Shown: piece by piece, positions 37,862 to 46,257 of the stretch | How positions within the stretch are numbered: the stretch's first letter is position 1 | Layout of the letters: each line of letters begins with the position of its first letter | NCBI RefSeq assembly: GCF_900129985.1 | Contig: NZ_FQXN01000001.1 | Location: 186,001-250,000 of the forward strand | Direction: 5' to 3' | DNA from: Thermosipho atlanticus DSM 15807 | GTDB lineage: Bacteria; Thermotogota; Thermotogae; Thermotogales; Fervidobacteriaceae | Length of the DNA: 64,000 nt | Notes under the pieces: generated by a model | What the model was told of the DNA's origin: nothing | The model's database searches: none | The model's input: only the letters and a program-made list of their open reading frames with translations | Made by a program: the position numbers and the translations under genes

Positions 37862-38636
37862 AATCTTCTCTCCTTTCGTATGCATAGGAAAGAGCGGACT
37901 GATAAATCTGTTCGTATTTGGGAAACTCGAACCACTCGTAAGGAATCCTATAATATATTACCACATTTGCATTATCTAAATCAATATATTCAATTTCTAT
38001 TTCTTTCCACGTATCTATGTAAAACATTAATTCTAATTGATCTTTAGGATAGTCAATTGGTGTTCTTGAGAAAGTGCTTGCAATAACGAAATCTGCTCCC
38101 ATTTTTATAGCTTCACTTACTGGCACAGGAGATAATACCCCCCCATCTGTGTTTTGTACACCTGCCAACCATAGAGGCGAAAACACTCCAGGAACGGATG
38201 AACTTGCCATAATTGCGTCAACTAGATAACCTTCTGTGATCAAAAGTGAGTTTGCGTTTTCATTATCAAATGTTACTACACCTATTTGAATTTTGCAATC
38301 ACTAAATTTTTTTCTACCAAATAAATATCTAAAAAATGGATAATATTCTTCTATTGGAATTAATGAACGTTGTAAGATTCCCCAAGTACCTGAAGATTTA
38401 TTGAGTTTATTATAATATTTTTTAAACAGTGGTAGGAACTTATCAATAGCAGAGGAAAATTTTTCGTATACTTTTTCACTATTTCCATACAAACCATATA
38501 AACCGGCTATTATAGAACCAGCGGAGGAACCTGTAATTATTTCAGGTTTTACGTTGTATTCTTCTAACAATTTAAGTGTAGCAATATGAGAGATTCCTTT
38601 AACTCCGCCAGCAGCTAGTGCAAGACCTATTTTCAT
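37839..38636 (-). CDS. Patatin-like phospholipase (RssA type)
   Basis: The 265-residue acyl hydrolase has the oxyanion loop AAGGVKGISH, the nucleophile elbow GSSAG near residue 37 and the aspartate in NTDGGVLSPVPV near residue 165, making a complete Ser-Asp dyad. Such enzymes cleave lipid esters at the membrane. ATG 38636 and ATG 38639 are both possible starts behind GAGGTGG. It overlaps the degenerate copy by 23 bases. Confidence 0.85.
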   Translation of the reverse strand: MKIGLALAAGGVKGISHIATLKLLEEYNVKPEIITGSSAGSIIAGLYGLYGNSEKVYEKFSSAIDKFLPLFKKYYNKLNKSSGTWGILQRSLIPIEEYYPFFRYLFGRKKFSDCKIQIGVVTFDNENANSLLITEGYLVDAIMASSSVPGVFSPLWLAGVQNTDGGVLSPVPVSEAIKMGADFVIASTFSRTPIDYPKDQLELMFYIDTWKEIEIEYIDLDNANVVIYYRIPYEWFEFPKYEQIYQSALSYAYERREDFDPRNWR

Positions 38637-39484
38637 CATTCCACCTCTAAAATTTTCAATACTTCTTTGATATCTTGAGCGTGTACGTCATTATCACCGG
38701 GGGTTTCTAATATCCAAGGTATTTTTTTGATAATTTCATGGTTTAAGAAAACTTTAAACCCATTTATTCCAATTCTTCCTTTTCCTATGTTTTCGTGTCT
38801 ATCTTTATTAGAACCAAGTTCATTTTTTGAATCATTGAGATGAACAAATAACAACTTTTTTAATGAAAAAAGCTTGTCAATTTTATTTAAAAATTTATCG
38901 AGTTCAATTGGGTCTGTAATATTGTATCCTGCATCCCACGCATGGCAAGTATCGATGGTTATTCCAATTCTTTCTGGATATCTTGCTTTATCGATAATAT
39001 TTTTTAAATGTTCTAATTCATACCCTATATTTCCGCCTTTTTTTGTTACATTTTCTAGTAAGATGAATGTAGACTTTTCTTGTTCCATTGCAATATCCAA
39101 GGCTTTTACAATATTTCCTACACCAATTTCTAGACCTTCACCCAGATGGCTGCCAGGATGAATATTTAAATATTTGATTCCTAACGTTGTACATATTTGC
39201 ATTTCAGAAATTAACAATTTTAATGATTTTTCCCAAGTTTCGTGTTTAGGGCTTGCTAGGTTAATGAGATAACCACTATGGCATAACATTGAATCTTGTG
39301 AAATTCCATATTTCTTTATCCCATCGTTGAATTTTTTTACATCATCTTTTTTTGGTAAGTTAGCTTTCCATTGCCGGGGATTGTGTGGAAAAATTTGAAA
39401 CGTATTTCCACCAATTCCAACAGTTTCTTTGGGTACCCTCTTAAAACCTCCCCCGATAGGCATATGTGCTCCTATTTTTACCAC
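38636..39484 (-). CDS. nfo: Endonuclease IV (AP endonuclease)
   Basis: Nfo cuts DNA 5' of abasic sites in base excision repair. The 282-residue TIM barrel shows KIGAHMPIGGGFKRVP at the start, FQIFPHNPRQW, NIHPGSHLG, LENVTKKGGNIG, TIDTCHAWDAGY and HLNDSKNELGSNKDRHENIGKG, carrying the His, Glu and Asp residues that bind three zinc ions. The start is GTG 39484, behind AAGGCGGTGA; a longer reading frame upstream adds residues not found in the family. Confidence 0.94.
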   Translation of the reverse strand: MVKIGAHMPIGGGFKRVPKETVGIGGNTFQIFPHNPRQWKANLPKKDDVKKFNDGIKKYGISQDSMLCHSGYLINLASPKHETWEKSLKLLISEMQICTTLGIKYLNIHPGSHLGEGLEIGVGNIVKALDIAMEQEKSTFILLENVTKKGGNIGYELEHLKNIIDKARYPERIGITIDTCHAWDAGYNITDPIELDKFLNKIDKLFSLKKLLFVHLNDSKNELGSNKDRHENIGKGRIGINGFKVFLNHEIIKKIPWILETPGDNDVHAQDIKEVLKILEVE

Positions 39485-39503
39485 TATGTTCACCGCCTTC
39501 TTT

Positions 39504-41231
39504 CTACCACTCTCTATATTTATTTGTGATTGGCATTCTCCTATCTTTTCCAAATGATCTTTCCGTTATTTTTATTCCCGGGGCGCTTTGTTTTCTCTTA
39601 TATTCATTTTTGTCAACCAGTTTAGCAACATACTTAACAGTTTCAAGGTTATAACCTTTTTCAGAAATTTCTTCTACAGATTTTTCTTTTTCAATGTATT
39701 CTTTTAAAATCCCATCAAGTATTTCGTATGGGGGCAATGAATCTTCATCCTTTTGGTTTGGTTTTAATTCAGCACTAGGTGGTTTAATAAAAACATTTTC
39801 GGGGATAATTTCTTTTCTTTTATATTTATTATACCACCTGGCAATTTTGTATACTTCAGTTTTGTAAACGTCTTTTATAGGTGATAAACCTCCAACCATA
39901 TCCCCATATAATGTGGCATATCCAGTAGCTGCTTCACTTTTATTACCAGTAGCCAAAACTAGGTATCCAAATTTGTTTGAAAGTGCCATTAAAATATTTC
40001 CTCTGATTCTTGCTTGTAAGTTTTCTTCAGTTGTATCTTCCTTTAAGCCTTTGAAAATCTCTGAAAAACCTTCTTTGTATTTTTCAAAAATATCTTCTAT
40101 AGAAATAATATGGTATTTAATATTTAAATTTTGGGCAAGGGTAATTGCATCATCAATACTGTGTTGAGAGGTATACATAGAAGGCATCAAAACTCCTATA
40201 ACATTTTCTGGTTTAAGAGCTTCAGCAGCGATAACAGCGACTAATGAAGAATCTATACCACCACTTAATCCTAGAACAACTTTCGAAAAACCATTTTTAA
40301 TTACATAATCTTTAAGTCCTAAAGTTAATGCTTTAAATATTTCTTCTTCTTTTTCAAGTTTATATTCTTTTTTATTAACAAATTCGAATTTTTTTGGTGT
40401 AGGGTTAAGTTGAGCCTTTACTGTAATAACTTCAGAGTTTTTGATTTTTTCAATATATCTTCTTCTTGGATCATGTAAATTTGTCCGAAGATTTTCTTCG
40501 ATTGGTATGTCGATTATTATTAATTCTTCTTCAAAAGGTTTCCCTTCGAATATTATATTTCCTTCTGAATTTGTTACAATACTTCCACCGTCAAAAACAA
40601 TTTCATCTTGCCCACCTACAAGATTACAATATACTATTGGGCAATGATAATCATAAGATTTTTGAGCCAAATAGTTTTTCCTTAATTCTCGTTTGCCATA
40701 AAAATATGGAGACGCGGAAAGATTTAGAATAAGTTGTGCGCCATTAGTTACTTGATAATGCATTGGACCTAAGGGACTCCAAATGTCTTCACAAATGTTA
40801 ATACCAATTTTTATGTTTCCATAATTTATTATTACAATTTCTTCACCAGGCTTGAAATATCTTCTTTCATCAAAAACACTGTAATTTGGTAAGAGTTGTT
40901 TGTGATATTTACCAATTAGTTGACCATTTTGAATAATTGCAGCTGCATTATATGCATCATTTTTAACATCAATAAAACCAAGCAAAATAACCGGATTTTT
41001 ACCTTTAGAATAATCTATTATTTTGTTTAAGTATTCTATGTTTTTCGATAAAAACGAAGTTCTAAGAACTAAGTCTTCTGGAGGATAACCGGTTAGAAAT
41101 AATTCAGGAAATATAACGAAATCAGAATTTTTTTCTTCGGAAAAATTTATAGCTTCAATTATTTTTTTATAATTTGTTTCAAAATCTCCAAGTGTAGAAT
41201 TTAATTGGGCCAAAGTTACTCTTATAAACAT
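39504..41231 (-). CDS. nadE: Glutamine-dependent NAD+ synthetase
   Basis: The last step of NAD synthesis. Residues 1-260 are a nitrilase-type glutaminase (catalytic E in VIFPELFLTGYPPEDL, K in KYHKQLLP, C in NICEDIWSP). Residues 300-575 are the synthetase with the ATP pyrophosphatase loop LGLSGGIDSSLVAV and the C-terminal RSFGKDRRMPITNKYR. Ammonia passes between the halves. It is transcribed away from the palindrome at 41252-41283, whose left arm contains its -10 element. Confidence 0.95.
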   Translation of the reverse strand: MFIRVTLAQLNSTLGDFETNYKKIIEAINFSEEKNSDFVIFPELFLTGYPPEDLVLRTSFLSKNIEYLNKIIDYSKGKNPVILLGFIDVKNDAYNAAAIIQNGQLIGKYHKQLLPNYSVFDERRYFKPGEEIVIINYGNIKIGINICEDIWSPLGPMHYQVTNGAQLILNLSASPYFYGKRELRKNYLAQKSYDYHCPIVYCNLVGGQDEIVFDGGSIVTNSEGNIIFEGKPFEEELIIIDIPIEENLRTNLHDPRRRYIEKIKNSEVITVKAQLNPTPKKFEFVNKKEYKLEKEEEIFKALTLGLKDYVIKNGFSKVVLGLSGGIDSSLVAVIAAEALKPENVIGVLMPSMYTSQHSIDDAITLAQNLNIKYHIISIEDIFEKYKEGFSEIFKGLKEDTTEENLQARIRGNILMALSNKFGYLVLATGNKSEAATGYATLYGDMVGGLSPIKDVYKTEVYKIARWYNKYKRKEIIPENVFIKPPSAELKPNQKDEDSLPPYEILDGILKEYIEKEKSVEEISEKGYNLETVKYVAKLVDKNEYKRKQSAPGIKITERSFGKDRRMPITNKYREW

Positions 41232-41251
41232 AAATTTCGCCTCCTTTATAA

Positions 41252-41283
41252 AAAATTATAACACGAAAATGTGTTATAATTTT
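41252..41283. promoter_or_regulatory. Perfect palindrome carrying two divergent extended -10 elements
   Basis: Two perfect 13 bp arms, AAAATTATAACAC and its complement, flank the six bases GAAAAT. Each arm contains TGTTATAAT, an extended -10 element: one reads right toward the regulator gene at 41302, the other left toward nadE. Neither has a good -35. Symmetry over both start regions suggests an operator for a dimeric repressor, perhaps the regulator encoded 19 bases away. Confidence 0.7.
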
Positions 41284-41301
41284 GGCGAAAGGAGTGAAAT
41301 A

Positions 41302-41928
41302 GTGGTAAAGATTAGTAATTTAAAATTTTTTGAACCTTCTCCTTATTTTAGAAAAATGTTAATTCTAGAATCTATATACGAAGATGAAACTATAACACAA
41401 AAGCAGTTGTCAATAAAGGTAGGAATAGTACCTTCATTGATTAATAAATACTTGTCTGAATTAAAAAAAGATGGATTTATAACTGTTACAAAAACAGGAA
41501 AACGTGCGAAATACAATCTTACCAAAAATGGCTTATCAGAACTTAATTTGATGAGATTAGCTTTTTTTAATGACATAGTTAACCTTTCAAATCAAATAAA
41601 TGTACACCTTGAGAGTATATTTTTGAAATTAAAAGGTAAAAGACATATTGCTGTTTACGGGGCAGGAATAGTGGGAAAGACATTGTGTGAGTTATTGGTT
41701 AATAGAAATTTTAATGTTGTAGTTTTTTTCGATGATGATGAAAGTAAAATTGGTACACGTATTCGAGGGATTCCTGTTATTAGTATTAATTCTCCAGCGA
41801 AGTTTGATGCATTAGTAGTTGCCTCTTTTAAGAACGCTCGAAAAATGGCAAATAAAGCTTTAAGTATTGGGTTTAGGGATGTATACATTTTCAAAACGGA
41901 GGGTATAAAACTAATATGGTATGGTTAA
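41302..41928 (+). CDS. Two-domain regulator: winged helix plus Rossmann (CoA-binding/PglD-like) domain
   Basis: The 208-residue protein starts at GTG 41302 behind GAAAGGAG. Residues 12-80 are a winged helix-turn-helix (ILESIYEDETITQKQLSIKVG, then LSELKKDGFITVTKTGKRAKYNLT). From about residue 115 a Rossmann-like domain follows with VYGAGIVGKTLCELLVNRN and FFDDDESKIGTRIRGIPVI, as in CoA-binding or PglD N-terminal domains. It probably binds DNA in response to a nucleotide or cofactor. It lies next to a palindrome shared with nadE, so a link to NAD supply is possible. Confidence 0.7.
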   Translation: MVKISNLKFFEPSPYFRKMLILESIYEDETITQKQLSIKVGIVPSLINKYLSELKKDGFITVTKTGKRAKYNLTKNGLSELNLMRLAFFNDIVNLSNQINVHLESIFLKLKGKRHIAVYGAGIVGKTLCELLVNRNFNVVVFFDDDESKIGTRIRGIPVISINSPAKFDALVVASFKNARKMANKALSIGFRDVYIFKTEGIKLIWYG

Positions 41929-42545
41929 AAATATTAAAGTATATTTCGATCTTTTTGATATTTCTTGTTCTACTTTCGATGTTATTTGAAAAATCTAGTT
42001 ATTCTATAAATTTCTCTTCTCTTGGAGAAGTAAATAATTTTGTGACTGAAATTTATTTAAAAAACAGATTATATGATACAATTTTTGAGGTTTTAGTATT
42101 TTCTTTGGCTGCTTTAGGTGTTTTATTATTTAATTTTTCTATTGAATTGAATAGAATATTTTTGCATGAAGAGCATATAAGGATTTTATTAAGATTTTTA
42201 AGTTTTTTTGTAATGTTGAGTTCTTTTTATTTGGCATATTATGGCCATATTACTCCAGGTGGAGGTTTTTCAGCTGGAGTTGCAGGTGGGACAGCACTTC
42301 TTCTATATGCCTTAAGTACTACTATAAGTGAATTTGAACATTTTTTTCACGGTTTTAAAGTAAAATTGTTTGAAAAAATTTTCTTATTTTTTATTTATAT
42401 TTTTTCTGTGGTTACTTTTTTTGAAGGTACTAGCTTTTGGCAAATTAATAATATTATTCTTTTGAATATATTGATTTATCTCAAAGTGATGTTTGGAACA
42501 TGGATAATATTGTACAGTTTTATTAAACATCGTGGAATAATTTAG
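41916..42545 (+). CDS. Mrp/Mbh antiporter subunit, MbhE-MbhF (MrpB) type
   Basis: The 209-residue membrane protein has about six helices. Its centre has YLKNRLYDTIFEVLVFSLAALG, the MbhE-like signature, followed by YYGHITPGGGFSAGVAGGTALLLYAL, the MrpB/MbhF signature. These subunits belong to multi-part Na+/H+ antiporters and related membrane-bound hydrogenases. No other subunit is encoded nearby, so it must work with partners encoded elsewhere or alone. The gene overlaps the regulator by 13 bases. Confidence 0.75.
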   Translation: MVWLKILKYISIFLIFLVLLSMLFEKSSYSINFSSLGEVNNFVTEIYLKNRLYDTIFEVLVFSLAALGVLLFNFSIELNRIFLHEEHIRILLRFLSFFVMLSSFYLAYYGHITPGGGFSAGVAGGTALLLYALSTTISEFEHFFHGFKVKLFEKIFLFFIYIFSVVTFFEGTSFWQINNIILLNILIYLKVMFGTWIILYSFIKHRGII

Positions 42546-42562
42546 AAAGTTGGGGTGATATT

Positions 42563-43435
42563 TTGAAAAAAAAGTTTTTTTATATCCTAATTTCAATATT
42601 TATCATAATTTTGATCGGTATTTTTTTATCAAAAGTTTTTAGTGGAGAAATTATTGTCAAAAGATATATTTTTCGGATAGGCAGATTTGAATTAAGATGG
42701 TACAGTGTAATGATTGTGTTTGGTATCATATTATCATATATTCTTGTTAGAAGACGTTTAGAAATTTATAAAATTAATCCTGAAGAACTTGATGAAGCTT
42801 TATTTTGGGGAATTATTTTTGGGATAATAGGTGCGAGAATTTATTATGTAATTTTTATGTGGAAAGATTTTTATTCTAAATATCCTTCTGAGATTTTTAA
42901 GATCTGGCATGGAGGGCTTGCAATACATGGTGCCATTATTGGTGCAATATTAGCAACATACTTATATACAAAATTGAAAAAAAATTGTTCGTTTACATTT
43001 TTGCAGGGTTTGGATTTGTTTACAAGTGTTTTGCCTTTAGGGCAAGCTCTTGGGAGATGGGGTAATTTTTTTAATTACGAAGCGTATGGCAGGCCCACCA
43101 ATTTACCTTGGGGTATGTATGTTCCTCTATCAAACAGAATGCCCGGGTATGAAGATTTCAGTAAATTTCATCCAACTTTTTTATACGAAAGTGTAATTGA
43201 CTTTTTAATATTCTTGTTTCTTTATAGATATGATTTAAAAAAGAAAAGTCATGGAGAAACAACGGCACTTTATTTTATATTGTACTCATTGAATAGATAT
43301 TGGATTGAAGCTTTGAGAACAGATAGTCTTTATTGGGGAAAAATTAGGGTTGCACAATTAATAAGTGCAGTTTTGATGGTATTTGGAATCAGTATGTTTA
43401 TTTATTTAAGGATAAAAAAAGCGAAGGAGGTGTGA
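42563..43435 (+). CDS. lgt: Prolipoprotein diacylglyceryl transferase
   Basis: Lgt attaches diacylglycerol to the lipobox cysteine of prolipoproteins in the inner membrane. The 290-residue protein has about seven helices, the conserved WHGGLAIHGAIIG near residue 112 and LGRWGNFFNYEAYG near residue 158 with the essential arginine and asparagines. It has an extra N-terminal helix compared with the shortest family members. The start is TTG 42563 behind GGGGTGAT. A target lipoprotein is encoded at 62231-63307. Confidence 0.94.
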   Translation: MKKKFFYILISIFIIILIGIFLSKVFSGEIIVKRYIFRIGRFELRWYSVMIVFGIILSYILVRRRLEIYKINPEELDEALFWGIIFGIIGARIYYVIFMWKDFYSKYPSEIFKIWHGGLAIHGAIIGAILATYLYTKLKKNCSFTFLQGLDLFTSVLPLGQALGRWGNFFNYEAYGRPTNLPWGMYVPLSNRMPGYEDFSKFHPTFLYESVIDFLIFLFLYRYDLKKKSHGETTALYFILYSLNRYWIEALRTDSLYWGKIRVAQLISAVLMVFGISMFIYLRIKKAKEV

Positions 43436-43437
43436 AA

Positions 43438-44646
43438 ATGTTAGACAGGCAAAACGTTATTAAAGATTTGATATCCTCTAATAACTCAAAAATCGTAATG
43501 TTGGTAATGGATGGTATAGGTGATATTCCCAATGAACAAGGTGTAACTCCATTACAAAAAGCAAATACTCCTAATCTTGATTTTCTCGCAACCAAGAGTG
43601 ATTTGGGACAAACCATTCCTGTTTTACCTGGAATAACCCCTGGAAGTGGTCCCGGTCATTTGGGAATTTTTGGGTATGATCCTTTAAAATATCAGATAGG
43701 TAGAGGAATATTAGAAGCATTGGGAAGCGATGTAGAAGTTGGTGAAAAAGATGTTGTTGCAAGAGGAAATTTTGCAACAATAGATGGTAATATAATTTTA
43801 GATAGAAGGGCAGGTAGGCCGGCGACTGAAGAAAGTGCGAAAGTAGTTGAATTATTAAACGAAAAGATAAAACAAATAGATGATGTGAAGATAACATTTT
43901 ATCCTGGTAAAGAGCATCGTTTTGTAGTAAAACTTACAGGTGAAGGTTTAGGTGATAAATTAGAAGATGCAGATCCGCAAAAAGAAGGCAAGCCTATAAA
44001 GTATACAACGGCTTTAGAACCAGGTTCTGAAAAAACAGCAATTATTGTAAATAAACTATTAGATAAAATAAAAGAGGTTTTAAAGGATAACCCCAAGATG
44101 AATTTCGCACTCTTAAGGGGTTTTTCAAAATATCCAGATTTACCTCAATTTGGAAATGTTTTTAAATTGAAAGCTGCTGCAATTGCTGTGTATCCAATGT
44201 ATAGAGGGCTTGCCAAATTGGTTGGCATGAATGTTGTAACAACAGGTCAGACAGTTGAAGATGAATTTAATACTGTTAAAGAGATATGGAATGAATTTGA
44301 CTTTTTCTATATACATGTTAAAAAGACTGATTCATATGGTGAAGATGGAAACTTTGAAAACAAAGTAAAAGTTATTGAGGAAGTTGATAGAGCTTTACCT
44401 ATTTTACTTGAATTAAAACCAGATGTTTTAATAATTACTGGTGATCATTCCACACCTTGTCTTATGAAAGGACATTCTTTTCATCCTGTTCCTTTAATGA
44501 TTAGTGCTAAATATACTAGGAGAGGTTTATCAAAAACATTTGATGAGTTTGAATGTGTAAGAGGAACTTTAGGAACTATTTATGCAGTTGATATTATGCC
44601 TCTTGCACTAGCATATTCAGGAAGACTAAAAAAATACGGAGCATAA
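43438..44646 (+). CDS. apgM: Cofactor-independent phosphoglycerate mutase, archaeal type
   Basis: ApgM interconverts 3- and 2-phosphoglycerate in glycolysis. The 402-residue alkaline-phosphatase-fold protein has VMDGIGDIP near residue 20, the serine region PGSGPGHLGIFGYDP near residue 66 and the metal histidines in ITGDHSTPCLMKGHSFHPVP near residue 340. ATG 43438 is chosen over GTG 43432 because AAGGAGG is at 43424-43430. The stop overlaps the first base of comEC. Confidence 0.94.
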   Translation: MLDRQNVIKDLISSNNSKIVMLVMDGIGDIPNEQGVTPLQKANTPNLDFLATKSDLGQTIPVLPGITPGSGPGHLGIFGYDPLKYQIGRGILEALGSDVEVGEKDVVARGNFATIDGNIILDRRAGRPATEESAKVVELLNEKIKQIDDVKITFYPGKEHRFVVKLTGEGLGDKLEDADPQKEGKPIKYTTALEPGSEKTAIIVNKLLDKIKEVLKDNPKMNFALLRGFSKYPDLPQFGNVFKLKAAAIAVYPMYRGLAKLVGMNVVTTGQTVEDEFNTVKEIWNEFDFFYIHVKKTDSYGEDGNFENKVKVIEEVDRALPILLELKPDVLIITGDHSTPCLMKGHSFHPVPLMISAKYTRRGLSKTFDEFECVRGTLGTIYAVDIMPLALAYSGRLKKYGA

Positions 44647-45890
44647 TGGTCGTTATTTTGTTTCTTTTAGCTATTTTAGGGGCTTTAATAGCCCCTATTT
44701 TTTCTGTTCCGAGGCTTTTATTATTTTTACCTATACTTTTTTACAAACGGCCTATGTTCTTTTTAGGTTTATCAATTATTTTAATTGTTAATTATATGGG
44801 GGGAATAAATGTTCAGGGTAATTTTGAATTTGTTGGTCGTGTTGTACAAACAAATGATAACTTTTCAATTGTTCGGGGAAAAATTTATTACGAGGAGGAA
44901 TGGCGTAATCTAAATTTAAGTGTAGGAGTTTATAAAGAAATTCCACTTGGTGATATTGTTTATTATTATGGCGATATGACAAGTAGGAAATTGAATTATC
45001 CAAAAGTGATATTAAACAAAAATAGGGTGATGTCATCACCCTATTCTTTGAGTATTATTAGAAAAGTTTATCTAGTTACTGAAAGTTTTAGAGAAGAACT
45101 TCTAAAATATAGCGAAGTTTTTTATGGATTATTTGGTGGAAAAATTAAAAATAATGATTATTATAATAGTGGTTTGTATCATTTTTTCAGTGTTTCTGGT
45201 ATGCATGTTTCATTGTTATTTAGTTTTTCTTTGCTGTTTTTTTCGATTTTTGGTATTAAGAGAAAAATTAGAAATACGATTTCTTTAGTAATTCCGTTTG
45301 TATTTATTGTCGGTACAGGTTTAAACTTACCATCTCTGAGAGCCTTTATTTATCTTTTAGCATTGGTGATACTAGAATTATTGGAATTAAAATTTTCTAA
45401 ACTCAATGTATTGTGTGTTGTAGGAATTACTTTTCTTTTGTTGGAACCTTCACTTTCATACTCTCTATCATTTTACATGAGTTTTTTCAGTACATTTGGT
45501 ATATTAAGTGTTGAAAACAAATATTTAAAACCAATTGCTGCGTTTTTGGGAAGTGCACCATATCTGTCGCTGTTTTCATCTATTAATATTTTTTCAATTG
45601 TAGGAAGTATTATTATTTTGCTTCCTGTACAAGCTGTGCTTATTCTTCTCTCACTTTCGTTTTTATTTTATTTGTTAAATTTTCATGTTTTAACTCATGC
45701 ATTTTTATATATAGCACTTCCTTTTACAAAAATTATTGAAGCGGTTTCTTATATATTTTCTAAACTACCGTACATTCCAGGTAGTATTTATTCTTATTTT
45801 TTCTTTTCTTTTCTTTTTTTTGTTTTTTTATTACAGTTCGGACAAATTCCATATATTTTAAAATCAAAGTTTTCGAAAACAAATCCCTGA
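44646..45890 (+). CDS. comEC: ComEC/Rec2-type DNA uptake channel, without the beta-lactamase domain
   Basis: The 414-residue membrane protein has an N-terminal hydrophobic pair, a small OB-like exterior part (about 45-130) and the Competence domain with GLYHFFSVSGMHVSLLFSF near residue 177 and LNLPSLRAFIYLLAL. ComEC carries single-stranded DNA across the membrane in natural transformation. The C-terminal metallo-beta-lactamase domain of long ComEC proteins is absent. An intrinsic-terminator-like hairpin lies inside codons 11-19, and the last 97 bases overlap fur on the other strand. Confidence 0.85.
   Translation: MVVILFLLAILGALIAPIFSVPRLLLFLPILFYKRPMFFLGLSIILIVNYMGGINVQGNFEFVGRVVQTNDNFSIVRGKIYYEEEWRNLNLSVGVYKEIPLGDIVYYYGDMTSRKLNYPKVILNKNRVMSSPYSLSIIRKVYLVTESFREELLKYSEVFYGLFGGKIKNNDYYNSGLYHFFSVSGMHVSLLFSFSLLFFSIFGIKRKIRNTISLVIPFVFIVGTGLNLPSLRAFIYLLALVILELLELKFSKLNVLCVVGITFLLLEPSLSYSLSFYMSFFSTFGILSVENKYLKPIAAFLGSAPYLSLFSSINIFSIVGSIIILLPVQAVLILLSLSFLFYLLNFHVLTHAFLYIALPFTKIIEAVSYIFSKLPYIPGSIYSYFFFSFLFFVFLLQFGQIPYILKSKFSKTNP
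44677..44703 (+). terminator. Terminator-like hairpin inside the start of comEC
   Basis: The arms TAGGGGCT and AGCCCCTA form a perfect 8 bp stem with loop TTAAT and are followed directly by six T. It begins 31 bases inside comEC, so it could end apgM transcription and limit comEC. Confidence 0.75.
45021..45045. repeat. Perfect 25-base palindrome inside comEC
   Basis: The arms AATAGGGTGATG and CATCACCCTATT are exact complements around one central T. It could be a protein binding site or an RNA hairpin; the T run after it is poor. Confidence 0.7.
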
Positions 45891-46246
45891 TTTTTTAGCT
45901 CTCTTTTCAATGTTTTGAGATGTTTTTCTTCAATTTCATATATTTTCCCGCAATTTTTACATATGAAATGATGATGTTGCTTATTCTTTTTTGCTAATTC
46001 ATATCTATAAATTCCTTCTCCGAAATCTAATTTTCTTAAGAATCCAAATTCTACCAAAAGTTCTATTGTGCGATAAACTGTTGCCTTACTAACTGAATGT
46101 TTGTTAGAAAACAGAATCCTATAAACATCTTCTGCTCCAAGGTGTTCATCTTCATTATCCATAAATACTTTCAAAACAAGTTCTCTTTGAGGTGTCATTC
46201 TGTATTTTTTATCTTTTAATGTTTTTTTCAACGCGTCGAGATACAT
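45794..46246 (-). CDS. Fur family metal- or peroxide-responsive repressor
   Basis: The 150-residue protein has a winged helix (MTPQRELVLKVFMDN, then SKATVYRTIELLVEFGFLRK) and a dimerisation domain with KQHHHFICKNCGKIYEI near residue 90 and ICPNCNKK near the end, forming the Cys4 structural zinc site. Whether it senses iron, zinc or peroxide cannot be decided. It is 11 bases downstream of nusA. The second cysteine pair is encoded in DNA that is also the comEC 3' end. Confidence 0.9.
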   Translation of the reverse strand: MYLDALKKTLKDKKYRMTPQRELVLKVFMDNEDEHLGAEDVYRILFSNKHSVSKATVYRTIELLVEFGFLRKLDFGEGIYRYELAKKNKQHHHFICKNCGKIYEIEEKHLKTLKRELKNQGFVFENFDFKIYGICPNCNKKTKKRKEKKK

Positions 46247-46257
46247 ATTCTTCCTCC

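Noticed and set aside
44087-44135. Hairpin with T run inside apgM
   Set aside because: The stem AACCCC/GGGGTT needs a two-base bulge and a 12-base loop; too weak to call a terminator.
45856-45897. Possible terminator at the comEC end
   Set aside because: The A-T stem TCA-rich arms with a TTTTTT run are only seven pairs, nearly all A-T, so not convincing.
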